Source: Plantago major (taxonomy: Eukaryota > Streptophyta > Magnoliopsida > Lamiales > Plantaginaceae). Taken from it: DNA of 64,000 nucleotides. The stretch is from assembly GCA_026545765.1 (NCBI GenBank), contig JAIFAC010000454.1:35268-99267 (forward strand), written 5' to 3'. Below are positions 35,381 to 47,205 of this stretch, in pieces (position 1 is the stretch's first letter; each line of letters begins with the position of its first letter). The notes beneath the pieces were generated by a model, which was not told where the DNA came from, did no database searches, and saw only the letters and a program-made list of their open reading frames with translations. Both the position numbers and the translations under genes were made by a program.

Positions 35381-38300
35381 TTACACCTGACTACTAAACT
35401 GGGAGTATGGTATCTTTTGGGAGCATTGGTCAAAGCCATTCTTCTTCTTCTTTTTTCCAGTTTTCATATCTCCACCTGCAGTGGCCTTTCTTTCTGCAGT
35501 ACCAGCTTTCTTTTTTTTCCAATCTGCAGTACTACCTTCACCATGATGCTGAGAGGATTGGGATGCATAAAACAAATAATGATTTAGTATACAAACAATG
35601 TAAGTGATGATATGCAAAAGAGTTTAGGAAAGAAGCATACATTAGTAGCTGATGAGGGCTTATTCAATGGACATTTAGCCTTGTTATGTCCAGCTTGGCC
35701 ACATTTCCTGCACTTGTATTGTTTCCTCAATCCAGTCTTCACATGTTTATTGGTACCTTTCTCAAATGCAGTTTTCTTCCTACTTAAAGCTGGTCTTCCA
35801 GGAAGCCTCCTATTCTCAAGGGGTACACACATATCATCATTCAAATCAGATGGCCATAAGTTATGTTGAGGAATAGGATGGATCATTATGTCATAAGTTG
35901 CAGCATAGGTTGCCTTGGTGTGGTTATGTGAGATGAAATTCTCACCTTGAAGCCTCATTTGGTTAATAGCAACCCAAGCATGTGTAGGGTATCGATAATA
36001 TCCCGTCTTCTCTGATCACAAGTTCTGTGATCTAGGTTTACTACAAACCTATATGATATATCTTGAATCTCAAACATCATACCAGCCTCTGAAACAATTG
36101 AACACCTTCTTGACTGTTGTAATGACTCATTCAACTTACACATACCCCTAGGCATAACTAGTTCATTGTTCCTCAACCCTTTCTGTCTCCTAACATTGAT
36201 CCTTTTCATAATCTGAGTCCTAATTCCTTCAAGTAGGTTCAGAATGGAATAACCTCTAATAGGATCAACCCAAGAACTAAAGGACTCACTGCAATTGTTT
36301 GTCACATGATCTATCTTAGGAGTAGGGTCATAAGAATGTCTAGCCCATAATGAAGTTTCAATTGCCATGAGATAATCATGTGCAGCTTTGTTACCTGATA
36401 ATGTAAAGTAAATAATAATGTTACCATGTATGAACTATACTAATCATGGTGTCAATATATGTAACAAGTAAGGTGAAGCCATTGTACCTTCCTTAATCTT
36501 AGCCATGGCTTTGTTGAAACCATAAGGAGTGTAGGCAATGACAGCTTGCCAAAAGAACTTCCTCAAATCTGAACTTGGCCATTTTACCTTGAAGTTATCA
36601 TAAATGTGCTTAGCGCATTTTCTGTTGATAACCAGCATAATCATAATGATCTCAACCATTCCCAAATACATCAAATACAATAAGTTATTAGTTCATAACC
36701 ATATAATCATCAATGCATTGATCTATAAAAGGGAATCAGTAAAGCAAAGTATGCTACCTTTTGCCTATCTGCCATAAAATGCCAGTGTTTATCAGCAGTC
36801 CATGGTCCTATCATATGCTCTAGACATGTTAAGAAAAAGCCCCAACTATCCTTGCCTTCACCTTCAGTTACAGCATAAGCTACTGGGAAAATACCTGGTC
36901 ATATGCAATAGTGATTTAATAATGCAAGTAAACAAGTTTACAATAAGTTAACAAGTATTGAATAGCTAAGAATGTACCTCCATCAGGATCAATCCCTACA
37001 CAACTCAATAGCATCCCAATAAACTTTCCTTTTAGATGACATCCATCAAAAGACAGAAAGGGGCTACATCCATTGAGAAATCCAGTTTTAAGTGCTTCCA
37101 GACCAACAAAGAATCTTTTAAACTGAGGTGGCTTGTCAACAAATGCTTGCTTTGCAAATCCAACTATACTCCCTGGATTTGTTCTCAATATCATTTCTTC
37201 ATACTTTGGCATAAGCTTGTATGCTTGGATTGGATCACCACCAAGAATATCTAAGGCCTTCTGTCTAGCCCTATACATCCTCATGTATGGGACTGTGACA
37301 CCAAGTTCATTTGTAAACCATCCAACCAATTCCTTTGCCTCAGTTCTAGGGTTTTTCTGCATTTCACCAACTATCTTAGTAGCCAACCAATTGGAATCAG
37401 CCATTTTTGTGGTTCACTTGTCTTAAACACCTGTGTCCACCATTGTATGTCTTAACACATAAGGTTTTTTGATCCAAAGAAGATGAATGGAGCCTCCATT
37501 TGCAGCCATGGCCTGCATAGTACACAGTGTACCTAGTAGCATCATTCTTCTTTGTTTTCAAATCAAATTCCACCTTCAGAGCAAACTCTTTTACTCTTCT
37601 CATCAACTCTGTTTTGTTCACAAACAGATCACCCTCCTTGAGTTCCTTGTCCCATTGCTCATTTGCAAGTTCAAACTCATCTTCAACTCCACCACCATGA
37701 TCACTGTCTTCACCACCATGATATGCATAAGCCTCATCACTATCATAATCATCTTCACTCTCTTGGTTAGGCTCAAATGATGCGTCAGCCTTTTCATCAT
37801 CATTTTCATCATCACCACTAGCTTCATCACCACCAGTCCCACCATCAGAATTCTCATCATTTTCATATTTTTTCTTTCTATGCCTTATGAAACCTATAAC
37901 TTCATCCTCAGAATCATGCAAGTACTCATCTGGTTCATGGTCCTCCCAATCATCATCATACTCAGTCTCAAAGTCACTATCATGAACCTTCTCTTTACCT
38001 TTATCTAATCTGGTAATAGGAGGATCACAATCAATCCTATCCTCCAAAATATCCTGCAGAAGATCCTCTGATCCATAACTGCTTTATCATCTTGTTGTTT
38101 AGGTAGTGAACTTTCTGGCACATCTTGTTCTTTAAGGGCATTGAACAACAAATCCTCAAATGAAGTGTCATTGAAAGTACTAAACCCGATGTCGAGATTC
38201 TCGGTCTCAATTGGGTTGTGGGTGACACAGGTCCAGAATATATGGGAAGGATTTCTTTCTATAGCGGAGAAGGGCTTCTTTCTTTGGCGGTGAAGGAGTT

Positions 38301-38905
38301 CTTTCTTTAGGAGGAGGAGTTCTTTCTTTCACAGGAGAAGAGGGTTTTCTGGTTATTTGACAGGTGAAGCAAGTTTTTCAGTTTCAATGACAGGAGAAGT
38401 AGGTTTCTCAGTTTCTTTGACAGAGGAGGGAGTTTTTTCATGCAAAGGGGGGTCATTTTGAACATCTTCATCACTAGACACTTCAGTCAAATCAACAAAC
38501 ACATTAGTAGAGGGTTTGCTTTTTCTGTACTTGAAAGGCCTTGTTCTATCAAGTGGTGGTTCTGTTTGGAACTTAGGGGGAGGTTGATATAACTCATCAA
38601 TATCATCACTCTTTTTTGTCTTTGACTGACAATAATCTATAGCAAGGGGAGGTACATCTTACATGCGAATATCTGACTCAACTTCTTTGTATTTCTCACT
38701 TCTCTGAAACATCACCTCAACATCCCTATCAGTCAACACTTCATGCTACCCAGGTTCACCATCAATAACATATGACAGAGAAAAGAACAAAGTATTCTGG
38801 ACAGGCACATCATTTAACACTTGCTTATTCACTTCTTTCAACAACTTAGAGTAAGTATACTTGTTTCTTGATACATTATAAACCAAGAATACTTCCTTCC
38901 CATAG
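35381..38905 (-). pseudogene. MULE transposase gene, multi-exon, interrupted by Sirevirus element 2
   Basis: Read right to left: an N-terminal region (about 38905-38300), a long acidic stretch (38047-37690) and a DNA-binding segment (LFVNKTELMRRVKEFAL, about 37630). The DDE core starts FLSFDGCHLKG (about 37060) with the first catalytic Asp, followed by an 83-nt GT-AG intron (36977-36895) and an exon reading IFPVAYAVTEG...ADRQK. Further exons hold CAKHIYDNFK (about 36620) and NNCSESFSSWV (about 36295). Then come a frame-shifted SWIM region (about 36010-35970), a zinc knuckle KCRKCGQAGHNKAKC (about 35700) and a Lys-rich last exon after a 92-nt intron (35640-35549). In-frame stops and a frameshift in the N-terminal part indicate decay. 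The first codons continue at 54721 beyond the Sirevirus. Confidence 0.85.
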
Positions 38906-38910
38906 TTCAT

Positions 38911-40491
38911 TGTTAGGATTATCTGTTTAGATTTTGATCAGCAACCTAATGACTTATCTTAACTCAGAAAGGTGATTAGTACTCTTAGTTCACTTGAACA
39001 CTGTAAAAGAGGAAACTCACTAAGTATGATAGCCTAGAAAATCTTGTATAGGATGTTAGGTCTCGAAATGTAATTTTATTTTACGAAGAAGACCAAGAAG
39101 AAGGCATCCGCGAGAAAAGTACAACAATTTTGAAGACTTGAAGATTGCACAAGATTCTTTGAAGACAAAGGTTTTCAGATACCTATGACGGATATCTTGA
39201 AGACACAAGCATTTTCTTTAATAAGCGATTACAAGAGATGTCGAGAATTAAAAGGTTTGAAGCGAGGAAAGTGCCCAGATATCTACACTCAGATACCTTG
39301 GATAAAGATTATGTTTCCGGGAAACAATATATTCCTAACAAGTGATATTTGGAGCTGTGATGATCTCTGGAAAAGGACATGCAAAGCCTCAGAAAGCATG
39401 CATTGTTCCATTGGCACTACAGGACAAAGTATCGTACAATGCATTAAATGCGGACGAAATGTACGAACAAAATGGTAACCGAAAAGAAGACAAACTTTCT
39501 GACACTATACTCGAGATATCAATAGTTTGAATTTGATTTAAGCCTATGGATACTATTCAAACGGCACTCAAATTCATCTATAAATATCAACACTTAGACT
39601 GCTTGAGAACACACACTGAACACCTAAGATCACTGAACTTATATTGAATACTCTCACAAGCTCTCTCAAGCATACTACTTACCTTCAAACTTTCTGTTGC
39701 GACCAAAGCTCTTGATTCTAAGTAGCATCAAAGTTCTAAGTGTCCTGATCCTTCACGAGCATTGTTATTTTTGAAAGAGTTGAACTAAGATTTCATATCT
39801 GAGTTTCATTCTCTTGAACACTTACCATAGACTTGGGTCAGTAGAGAACAAGATACCATACATTGCAAAGTGTATTAAGTATACTTGATTCAGGTATGCG
39901 AATAATGAACAAGTTATTAAAGAAGCTCACGACAATTTACCTTAACCGACACCTTAATCGGCATGGAGTCTGGAAGTACTTAGTTTGGGAAACTAAGGAA
40001 TAACTTCAAGGTTATTGAGCACATGAAGTACTTAGTTTGGGAAACTAAGGAATTTCAAGGTTTATGAGTACTGAAGTACTTGGTACAAGCCGAGGAATAA
40101 CTCGGGGAACACTTGGTTGGGAACTGGTGTATTTAGGAATCAAGAGAAGATATATGTAAGGTTACCTCATTTATACATCTTAGTGGATTCTAGGTGCGAG
40201 AAAGGCGAAGTGGATTAGTTGAAGGATTACGCCACCTTGAGATACCACTATAAAAGACTTGTGTTATTTACTTTCTGCAGTTTATTACTTGCTTTACTTA
40301 TCTTGCAAAGTACTTACACTCATCTTGCTGAGCAAGTGCACTTATCACAGAAAAGTCTTCCGCTCTCTGAAATTAAGTATCAGATATCTTCACAGATATC
40401 TGAGAAACTGTGTTTATCGACAAAAGTTTTAAAAGACTATTCACCCCCCCCCCCCCCATAGTATTTTACTTTGCCGTTATCTGGACCAACA
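38911..40491 (+). repeat. 5' LTR of Sirevirus element 2
   Basis: Starts TGTTAGGATT, a variant shared with its own 3' LTR and not with element 1, and ends GGACCAACA. TATA box TATAAATA at 39579-39586. A run of about 15 C lies at 40443-40457. Confidence 0.95.
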
Positions 40492-40493
40492 AG

Positions 40494-40505
40494 TGGTATC
40501 AGAGC
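40494..40505 (+). other. tRNA-iMet primer binding site, element 2
   Basis: TGGTATCAGAGC, 2 nt after the LTR end. Confidence 0.92.
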
Positions 40506-40609
40506 AGGAGGTTCCCAAGCCTTCTGCACTGAACCTAGATCCCATATAAGTGCCCACTAACTGCTTTTCACCTACACTTGATTTGTTTGTTTAGTGTGTT
40601 TGCTGCAGG

Positions 40610-43099
40610 ATGTCTTTAAGTGACGCCCCAATTCTCAAGCCAGAGAATTATGAAAAATGGAAGAAAAACATGATGCTCAACCTAGAAGCCATCAGTGACG
40701 AAATGATCGAAGTAATAAAGAATGGCACAATAGTCATTCAACAACTCAAGAAAGTCATAGAGGTTTCTAATGGTAGAGACAGAGAACAAAGCGATGGGTC
40801 TTCCGCAGACGGATCGTCGACGGTGGGAGACACGCCGGTCGAGTTATTCTGAACCAAAGCCCAGAGAGCTCTGGACATCGGAAGATGCCATGAGAAATCG
40901 ACTGGATGGTCAGGCTCATAATATCATCATACGTTCTACTCCAGAGCACATACAGTGTAAACTATGGGGTGCAAAAACGGCAAAAGTGGCCTGGCAGTTG
41001 ATTGAAAAAATCTGTGCCGGCACGGAGAAAACAAAGGAAAACAAGTTCGAAGTTTTGAAGCTCAAATTCCAAAACTTCAAACAAAGTCCCACCGAGACTC
41101 TTGAAGAACTAGATTTCCGGTTTACGACACTTATGAGTAACATGGCTGCACTTGGTGAAAGTAATAGATATACCCAGTCAGAAAAGATTAAGACTATTGT
41201 GAGAAGTCTAAATCATAACTGGGAACACACAAAGTTTTTCTACTTTAACCAAGGAATGCCAGATATCACTCCTGTGGAACTTTTCTCTCACCTTGCCATT
41301 GTTGACTATGAGACAACTCAAAGAGAACAAACAACTGAGAAGTTGCAGAATGTTGCTCTAGTTGCTCAAGGAACTTCTGAAAAGAAGAAAGGCAAGGAGG
41401 TGGCTGAGGATGCTCTTCTTTGTAAAGTAAATGGGAAAATATGTCACGAGAAATTGAGAGAAGAAAAGCCGAAGAGAAGTGAAAAAGCATCTAGGCTCAA
41501 ACTACCACCAAGACAAAATATGCAAAGCTCATTGAACAAATCATTTCGAAAGCATCAAATCTTGAGGAAGCGAAATCGAAAGCGATATCTGTTTCTATTA
41601 TCGAAACCTGGTCATTTCAAGAAGGATTGCCACGCCTTGATGAAACTAAAGGCGGTGACAAGAAAGCGGAAGAATCTTCAAAAGAATTCAGAGAGCTATG
41701 CTCACTGAAGAAAGGAAAAAGATTCGAATCCAACTGGATGCTCTAGATATTGAATCTGATTCTGAGGATGAGGATTCAGATGATTCCACACTGCCTTCCC
41801 CAGAAATGTGCGGTGTCTCTCATGAAGTAATTGACTTTCGTCAAAAGAAGAAAGAAGTGTGTGGAATGGCTGAAGAAATCTTTCCAGATATCTCCAACAT
41901 TGAACCTTGTCTAATGGCTGATGAGGTAACACATACTTCCTGTTATACTTATGAAAGTGATGAAGAGGGAATCAAAGATCTGGAAAAACTCAAAAGAGAA
42001 CTTGATCTCTACGAAAGAGAATTTCTAATGGTCCGAGCTAGAGCCGAAAACCTTGAAGAAGAAAAGAATTCTCTTGTAAAGGAAAATTCTCAAATAATCA
42101 AGATATCTGAGTAAAAGGATGCTGAAAATGCATTTCTCAAGGCTCAGATATCTGAGACCGAAAAGTCACATAAAGAAGCGATGGCCAATCTTCAAAAGAA
42201 ATGTGAAGATCTTCTTTTTTAGAATAAGGAACTCAAAAAGAAAGAACTATCATTTCAATCTTATGCCAAAGCTAGTGACACTCTTACAGAAGTACAATCT
42301 TATTTAAGAGATCCTTCAGAAAAGAGAGGACTTGGGCTGGACACACACACAGACAGTTCCACCAATCTGAATAAGAGTAATGAAGGATGAACATTTATCG
42401 ATGCTCAAGGTGATTTCAAACAATCTGATGTCGAAAGCTAAGATTGTTGACAAAGGAAAGGCAGTTGCGACCAAGCCTTTGTGGGAAAAACAAGTCCAAA
42501 GGAAAACCATTGGAAATGTCTCTGAAAAGAAACATAACACTGAGAAGTGTAATCACCCACAGTGCTATGTCTCTCAAAAAGGAAAAATTGCAGGAGCTGA
42601 CAAATTTTCCTATGTCACGTTTTCTGGAAAGAATATTGATCATCCAGAGACTAGCAAAGCTGCTGAGAAGAGATCTCAGACAGCATCAGGTGCTCGGAAT
42701 GGTATTGGCTATATAGCCATCGGGAAACAACTTGCTCGTGAATACAAACAAGAGCAAGAACGATGGTTAAAGGCTAGAATTGCTCACAACAATTATCAGA
42801 AGTGGAAGATAAATCAAGCCACTGAAAATCTGAATGCCAGGGCTAGAAGAAATCTGGCTAGGAAAGCTAAGTTTGCTGGGAAGCAGACTCAGAAACCTGA
42901 CAGGTATCTGAATGGAGCACCAAGGAACACACCAAGGAAGAAAATAGTTCTTAACAACAATGATACTAATCATTTAACTAGGATTCCTCCTTATGTTCCT
43001 GTTAGACAAAAGAATGTTCCTAAGAAATTCATTCAAAAATGGATTCCTACTGGAAGATTCTTTAGTCCAGATGGTTCCATTGTTGGTATGAGAACCTAA
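40610..43099 (+). pseudogene. Gag of Sirevirus element 2
   Basis: ATG 40610 (MSLSDAPIL). The first frame ends at 40852; a long second frame (40770-41708) carries the Gag core (VAWQLIEKI, TLEELDFRF, KTIVRSLNHNWEH). The zinc knuckle near 41590-41632 has lost its first two Cys by a frame change (only KPGHFKKDC remains), whereas element 1 keeps them. Next is an acidic stretch and a coiled coil (41698-42114), a short shifted piece, and a basic region (42380-43099, including TPRKKIVLNNNDTNHL) ending GMRT-stop. The original product would be a long Sirevirus Gag of roughly 800 residues. Three or four indels separate it from an open frame. Confidence 0.88.
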
Positions 43100-43122
43100 T
43101 CTCCTGTTTCCTATTTGTGCAG

Positions 43123-46100
43123 AACACTCTAAAGACTAATTCAAAGTGGCATTTTGATAGTGGATGTGGGAAGCACATGACAGGAGACAAAGCAAATCTG
43201 ATTGACTACTAAAATTGCAATGATGGACCAATTATCAGGTTTGCTGGAGGAGATGAAAATCCAACCATAGGTTTTGGTAATTTGAATTTTGGAGCCCTTA
43301 CAATCTCTGAAGTACTTCATGTAAAGGGATTGAAATATAATCTCCTAAGCATGAGTCAACTAGTAGACAAAGGGTACACTGTCAGGATCAAGTCAAAACT
43401 ATGTAAAGTGATTGACAATGAGTCAAAGCAGACAGTCTTGGTTGCAAGGCGTAAAGGAAATCTTTATGTTGCTAATTGGGTATCCGCCACAACCGAAGAA
43501 TGTCTCATGGTGAGTCAATCTGGACACACTGAAGAAAATTGGCTATGGCATAAAAGAATGAGTCACTTGAATTTCAAAACTCTGAATAAGCTAGCCAAGA
43601 AAGAGTTGGTGGTTGGTTTACCCAAAATGGCATATAGAAAAGAAGGTGTATGCTCAGCTTGACAAATGGGAAAACAATCCAAAACATCTTTCAAGTCTAA
43701 AACTAGACATTTCAGTGAAAGGCCACTGCAAATGTTACATATGGATCTGTTTGAATCCTCAGTAACTAGTTATGCAGGAAAGAAGTATGGTCTGGTTGTT
43801 GTTGATGATTACTCAAGATTCACTTGGGTTGTCTTTCTCGAACACAAATCTGATGCAAGGGTTGAGATACCTAACTTGCTGAATAAGCTCGAAGTCATGA
43901 AAAATGACAAGGTATCTGTAATCAGAACAGACCATGGTACTGAGTTTGTGAACCAGTACATCAAAGAGTTTTGTACTTTCAAAGGTATACAACATCAACT
44001 ATCTTCTGTAAGGACACCACAATAAAATGGTGTTGCTGAAAGAAAGAATAGGACCCTGAAAGAAGCAGCAAGAACAATGCTTGCTGACACTGAAATAAGT
44101 CAAAATCTATTGGGTTGAAGCTGTAAACACAGCATGCTACACTCAAAATAGATGTCAGATTAACAAACACCATGACAAAACTCCTTCCGAGCTTTTCATT
44201 GGTAGACCCCCTAGTATCAAACATCTAAGGGTGTTTGGTTGTAGATGTTTCGTTCTTAACAATGGAAAAGAATACTTGAGAACATTTCAACCAAAGGCAG
44301 ATGAAGGAGTATTTCTTGGTTATTCTCTTAATAGCAAAACCTACAGAATCTACAACAAAAGAACACAAAAAATCGAAGAATCTGTTCATGTAGTGTTCTG
44401 TGAAGAAAATAAGAAAGTACTCTTGAATGATGATCTCTCAGATAGGTTCAAAGAACTAATGATTAAAGATTCTGAAAAAGGATCCTCAGAAGGAAACAAT
44501 TCTATCATTCAAATAGAGGATGAGTCGGCGATGAAAAGCGACCTATGCTTGGTAACAACCGGATGACTCTAAGACATGATGAAGAATTTCCTATGAGAAC
44601 TCCAAATTGAGCAGTTCTTGAGAACCTTCATCATGAAGAGGTATCTAAAACGAGATTCTTTGAAATGCAAGTCCCAGATATCTCCAACACTGAAAAAGTG
44701 TTAGATATCCAAGGCATTTTCCATGTGTCAGATATCTCAGATACTGCACAAGTATATCAAGATCATATTGATTCACATTCAAATCAAAATGATATTGATC
44801 CTACTAGTTCAAAACCCATTATGAAATGGATAAGAAATCATCCTGCAAAGGATGTGATTGATCCCATAGACCAAGGAGTTAGAACTAGAAGAGCAATTCT
44901 TTGAAAATGCAAATTGTCTCTATGGATGTTTCATCTCAAACATTGAATCAAAGACTATAGAAGAAGCATTAAAGGATCAAGATTGGATCTACGCAATGCA
45001 AGATGAGTTGAATCAATTTGAGAGAAACAAAGTCTGGAAACTGGTTCCATTTGTTAAGGAATATCTGTAATCGGAACCAAGTGGGTTTTCAGAAACAAAA
45101 TGAATGATTCTGGTGAAATAACCAGAAACAAAGCTAGGTTGGTTGCCAAGGGATTCACCCAGACTGAAGGACTAGATTTTGATGAATCTTATGCACCTGC
45201 AAGATTGGATGCAATAAGACTCTTTCTAGCCTTCTGACTCATAATAACTTCAGTTTATCAAATGGATGTCAAGAGTGCATTCCTAAATGGTGAACTTCTT
45301 TGAGGAAGTCTATGTTGAGCAACCACCGAGGTTTGAAGTTTCCTCGAAAGTAGGATGGTCTATAAGCTTGAAAGCTCTGTAGATTTGAAACAAGCTCCAA
45401 GAGCATGGTATGATCATGCCGATACCTACTAGCTCGAAAGGAGATGTTGATAAAACACTCTTCACATTGAACCATGATGGGAAACTACTTTTAGTTCAAG
45501 TATATGTTGATGACATTATATTTGGATCTAAAGACAAGCAACTTTGTGAAGACTTTGTTGAACTCGTGAAAGGTAAATTTGAGATGAGCATGGTGGGAGT
45601 TGAATTATTATCTAGGGCTGCAAGTCAAACAACTCAATGATGGAATATTCATTAGTCAAACAAAGTATGCAAAGACATGCTCAACAAGTTCAATCTAAAG
45701 CCTACGAAAGAATGCTAAGATACCTATGAGCATTGGAACCAAAATGACCTATCTTGAATCGACAAGAGTGTTGAAGAACACAAGTATAGGAAATTGATTG
45801 AGTCTCTACTATACCTCACCGCAAGTAGACACGATATTCAATATGCGGTTGGAGTGTGTGCTAGATTTTATAAATCCAATGCAATCACACTACAACATTG
45901 TTATGAAGATATTAAGGTATGTAAAGTCTTGTAGAAGTTGGATTGTGGTATCCAAAAGGCGATTGGATTGAGTTTGGTTGGCTATTCGATCTCGACTATT
46001 TGAATCATTGCTTGATAGAAAAAGCACCTCAGGAACTTGTCAATTTCTTGGTGCCAGATTGATATCATGGTTCAGCAAGAAACAAGACTCAATTGCTACA

Positions 46101-46445
46101 TCTACCACAGAGGCTGAATATATTGTTGATGGGTGTTGTGCTTCACAAATATTGTGGATACAACAACAACTCAGAGACTATGGACTCAATGAAGAGAAAA
46201 CTCCCATTTTCTGTGACAACACAAGTGCTATTGCCTTAACTCAGAATCCTAAGTTTCATGCTAGAACAAAGCACATTGATGTTAGACACCACTTCATCAG
46301 AGACCATGTTGAAAAAGGCAATATAGAGATACTCAAGATTGGCACTGAAGACCAACTTGCAGATATCTTCACTAAGCCACTACAAGAAAGAAGATTCTTA
46401 GCATTAAGACACAGTCTTGGACTAATGGAGCTACCTAAGAACTAA
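43123..46445 (+). pseudogene. Pol of Sirevirus element 2 (protease, integrase, RT, RNase H)
   Basis: The pol frame differs from gag and starts after the gag stop at 43099. Domains: protease FDSGCGKHM (about 43153) followed by an in-frame stop at 43208; pre-integrase KRMSHLNFKTL (about 43553); integrase RTDHGTEFVN (about 43924) and NGVAERKNRTL (about 44028), the latter just after an in-frame TAA; a GATATC-rich linker (44670-44760); RT broken by several shifts but keeping the catalytic YVDDIIFGS at about 45503-45529; RNase H (RKSTSGTCQFLG at about 46018, ADIFTKPL at about 46360), stop 46443-46445. YVDDIIFGS and the RNase H sequence are typical of Sireviruses. At least six disruptions; inactive as read. 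Confidence 0.92.
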
Positions 46446-47205
46446 AAAAGTTCAGATATCAAAGGACAGAAAAGAGGAATCTGGAACGAGTATCCAGAAA
46501 CCAAAGGCTAAAGGGTAAAATAGTTATTTAAATTTCTCTGAGACGGGCACTCAGATATCTAGATCACTCAGTGAGGGGGAACACAAAAGAGAATAGTACA
46601 ACTGTCTACAGTTAACTACTATCTTGAAATTTGAATTATTTCTATCTTTGTGAAAAACTTTCAAAAAAAAAAAAAAAGTATAAGATAGAATCAGATACAA
46701 TCAGTGTTCTCATTCACACAGAAACGTGATCCAGATAGCTAATAGCCAAAATTCATTAAATGGGCACAATTACAATTGTTGATTGTGATCATTGCTGAAG
46801 AAGCAATGGTGACCCTTGATGAAATGGACGATTGATCTTTACGGCTGAGATTAACTCTCAGTAAATAGTGGACTGTTGAAATTCAGACAGGGCCCACTAT
46901 GCATTTAATGCCGAACAAGCTTTTACCCACGCATGTCTGCAATACACAGATAACTACACACAAAATTAATTTGTATGTATGTGACTGTTGAGAGTACATT
47001 GCTATATATATATATATATATAGGATTTTGGCAAAAGAATTCACTTTCGCCTAATCCAACATTCCGACTTGCACAAGAATAGCAAATTTCTTTCTTCTAT
47101 TTTCTCTGCAAATCTCTGCTCCCAAATTAGTTTTTCTGGAAAGAATCACTAATCTTTCACATTAATCTCTTTCAGACCTTCGAAAAACTCACGCTATATA
47201 AAGAG
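46446..47205 (+). promoter_or_regulatory. Pol to post-pol spacer with TATA-like sequence and hairpin motifs, element 2
   Basis: 760 nt of non-coding sequence. The upstream part has short inverted repeats (TCTGGAACGAGTATCCAGA at 46479-46497) and AGATATCT. A TATA-rich run (CTATATATATATATATATAGG near 47002-47024) lies about 190 nt before the ATG, followed by a pyrimidine-rich leader; a second TATATAAA is at 47193-47200, directly before the ATG. This looks like a promoter plus 5' UTR, but a splice acceptor function for a subgenomic RNA is equally possible (CTCTTTCAG at 47168-47176). Confidence 0.45.

Noticed and set aside
37487-37866. ORFs on both strands over the acidic region of the MULE transposase
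   Set aside because: Shadows of the GAT/GAA-rich acidic stretch of the minus-strand transposase.
43086-43122. A GTATGAG...TGTGCAG segment at the gag-pol boundary that looks like an intron
   Set aside because: Only 37 nt, too short for a normal plant intron, and present in both copies; more likely part of the gag end and the gag/pol frame change.
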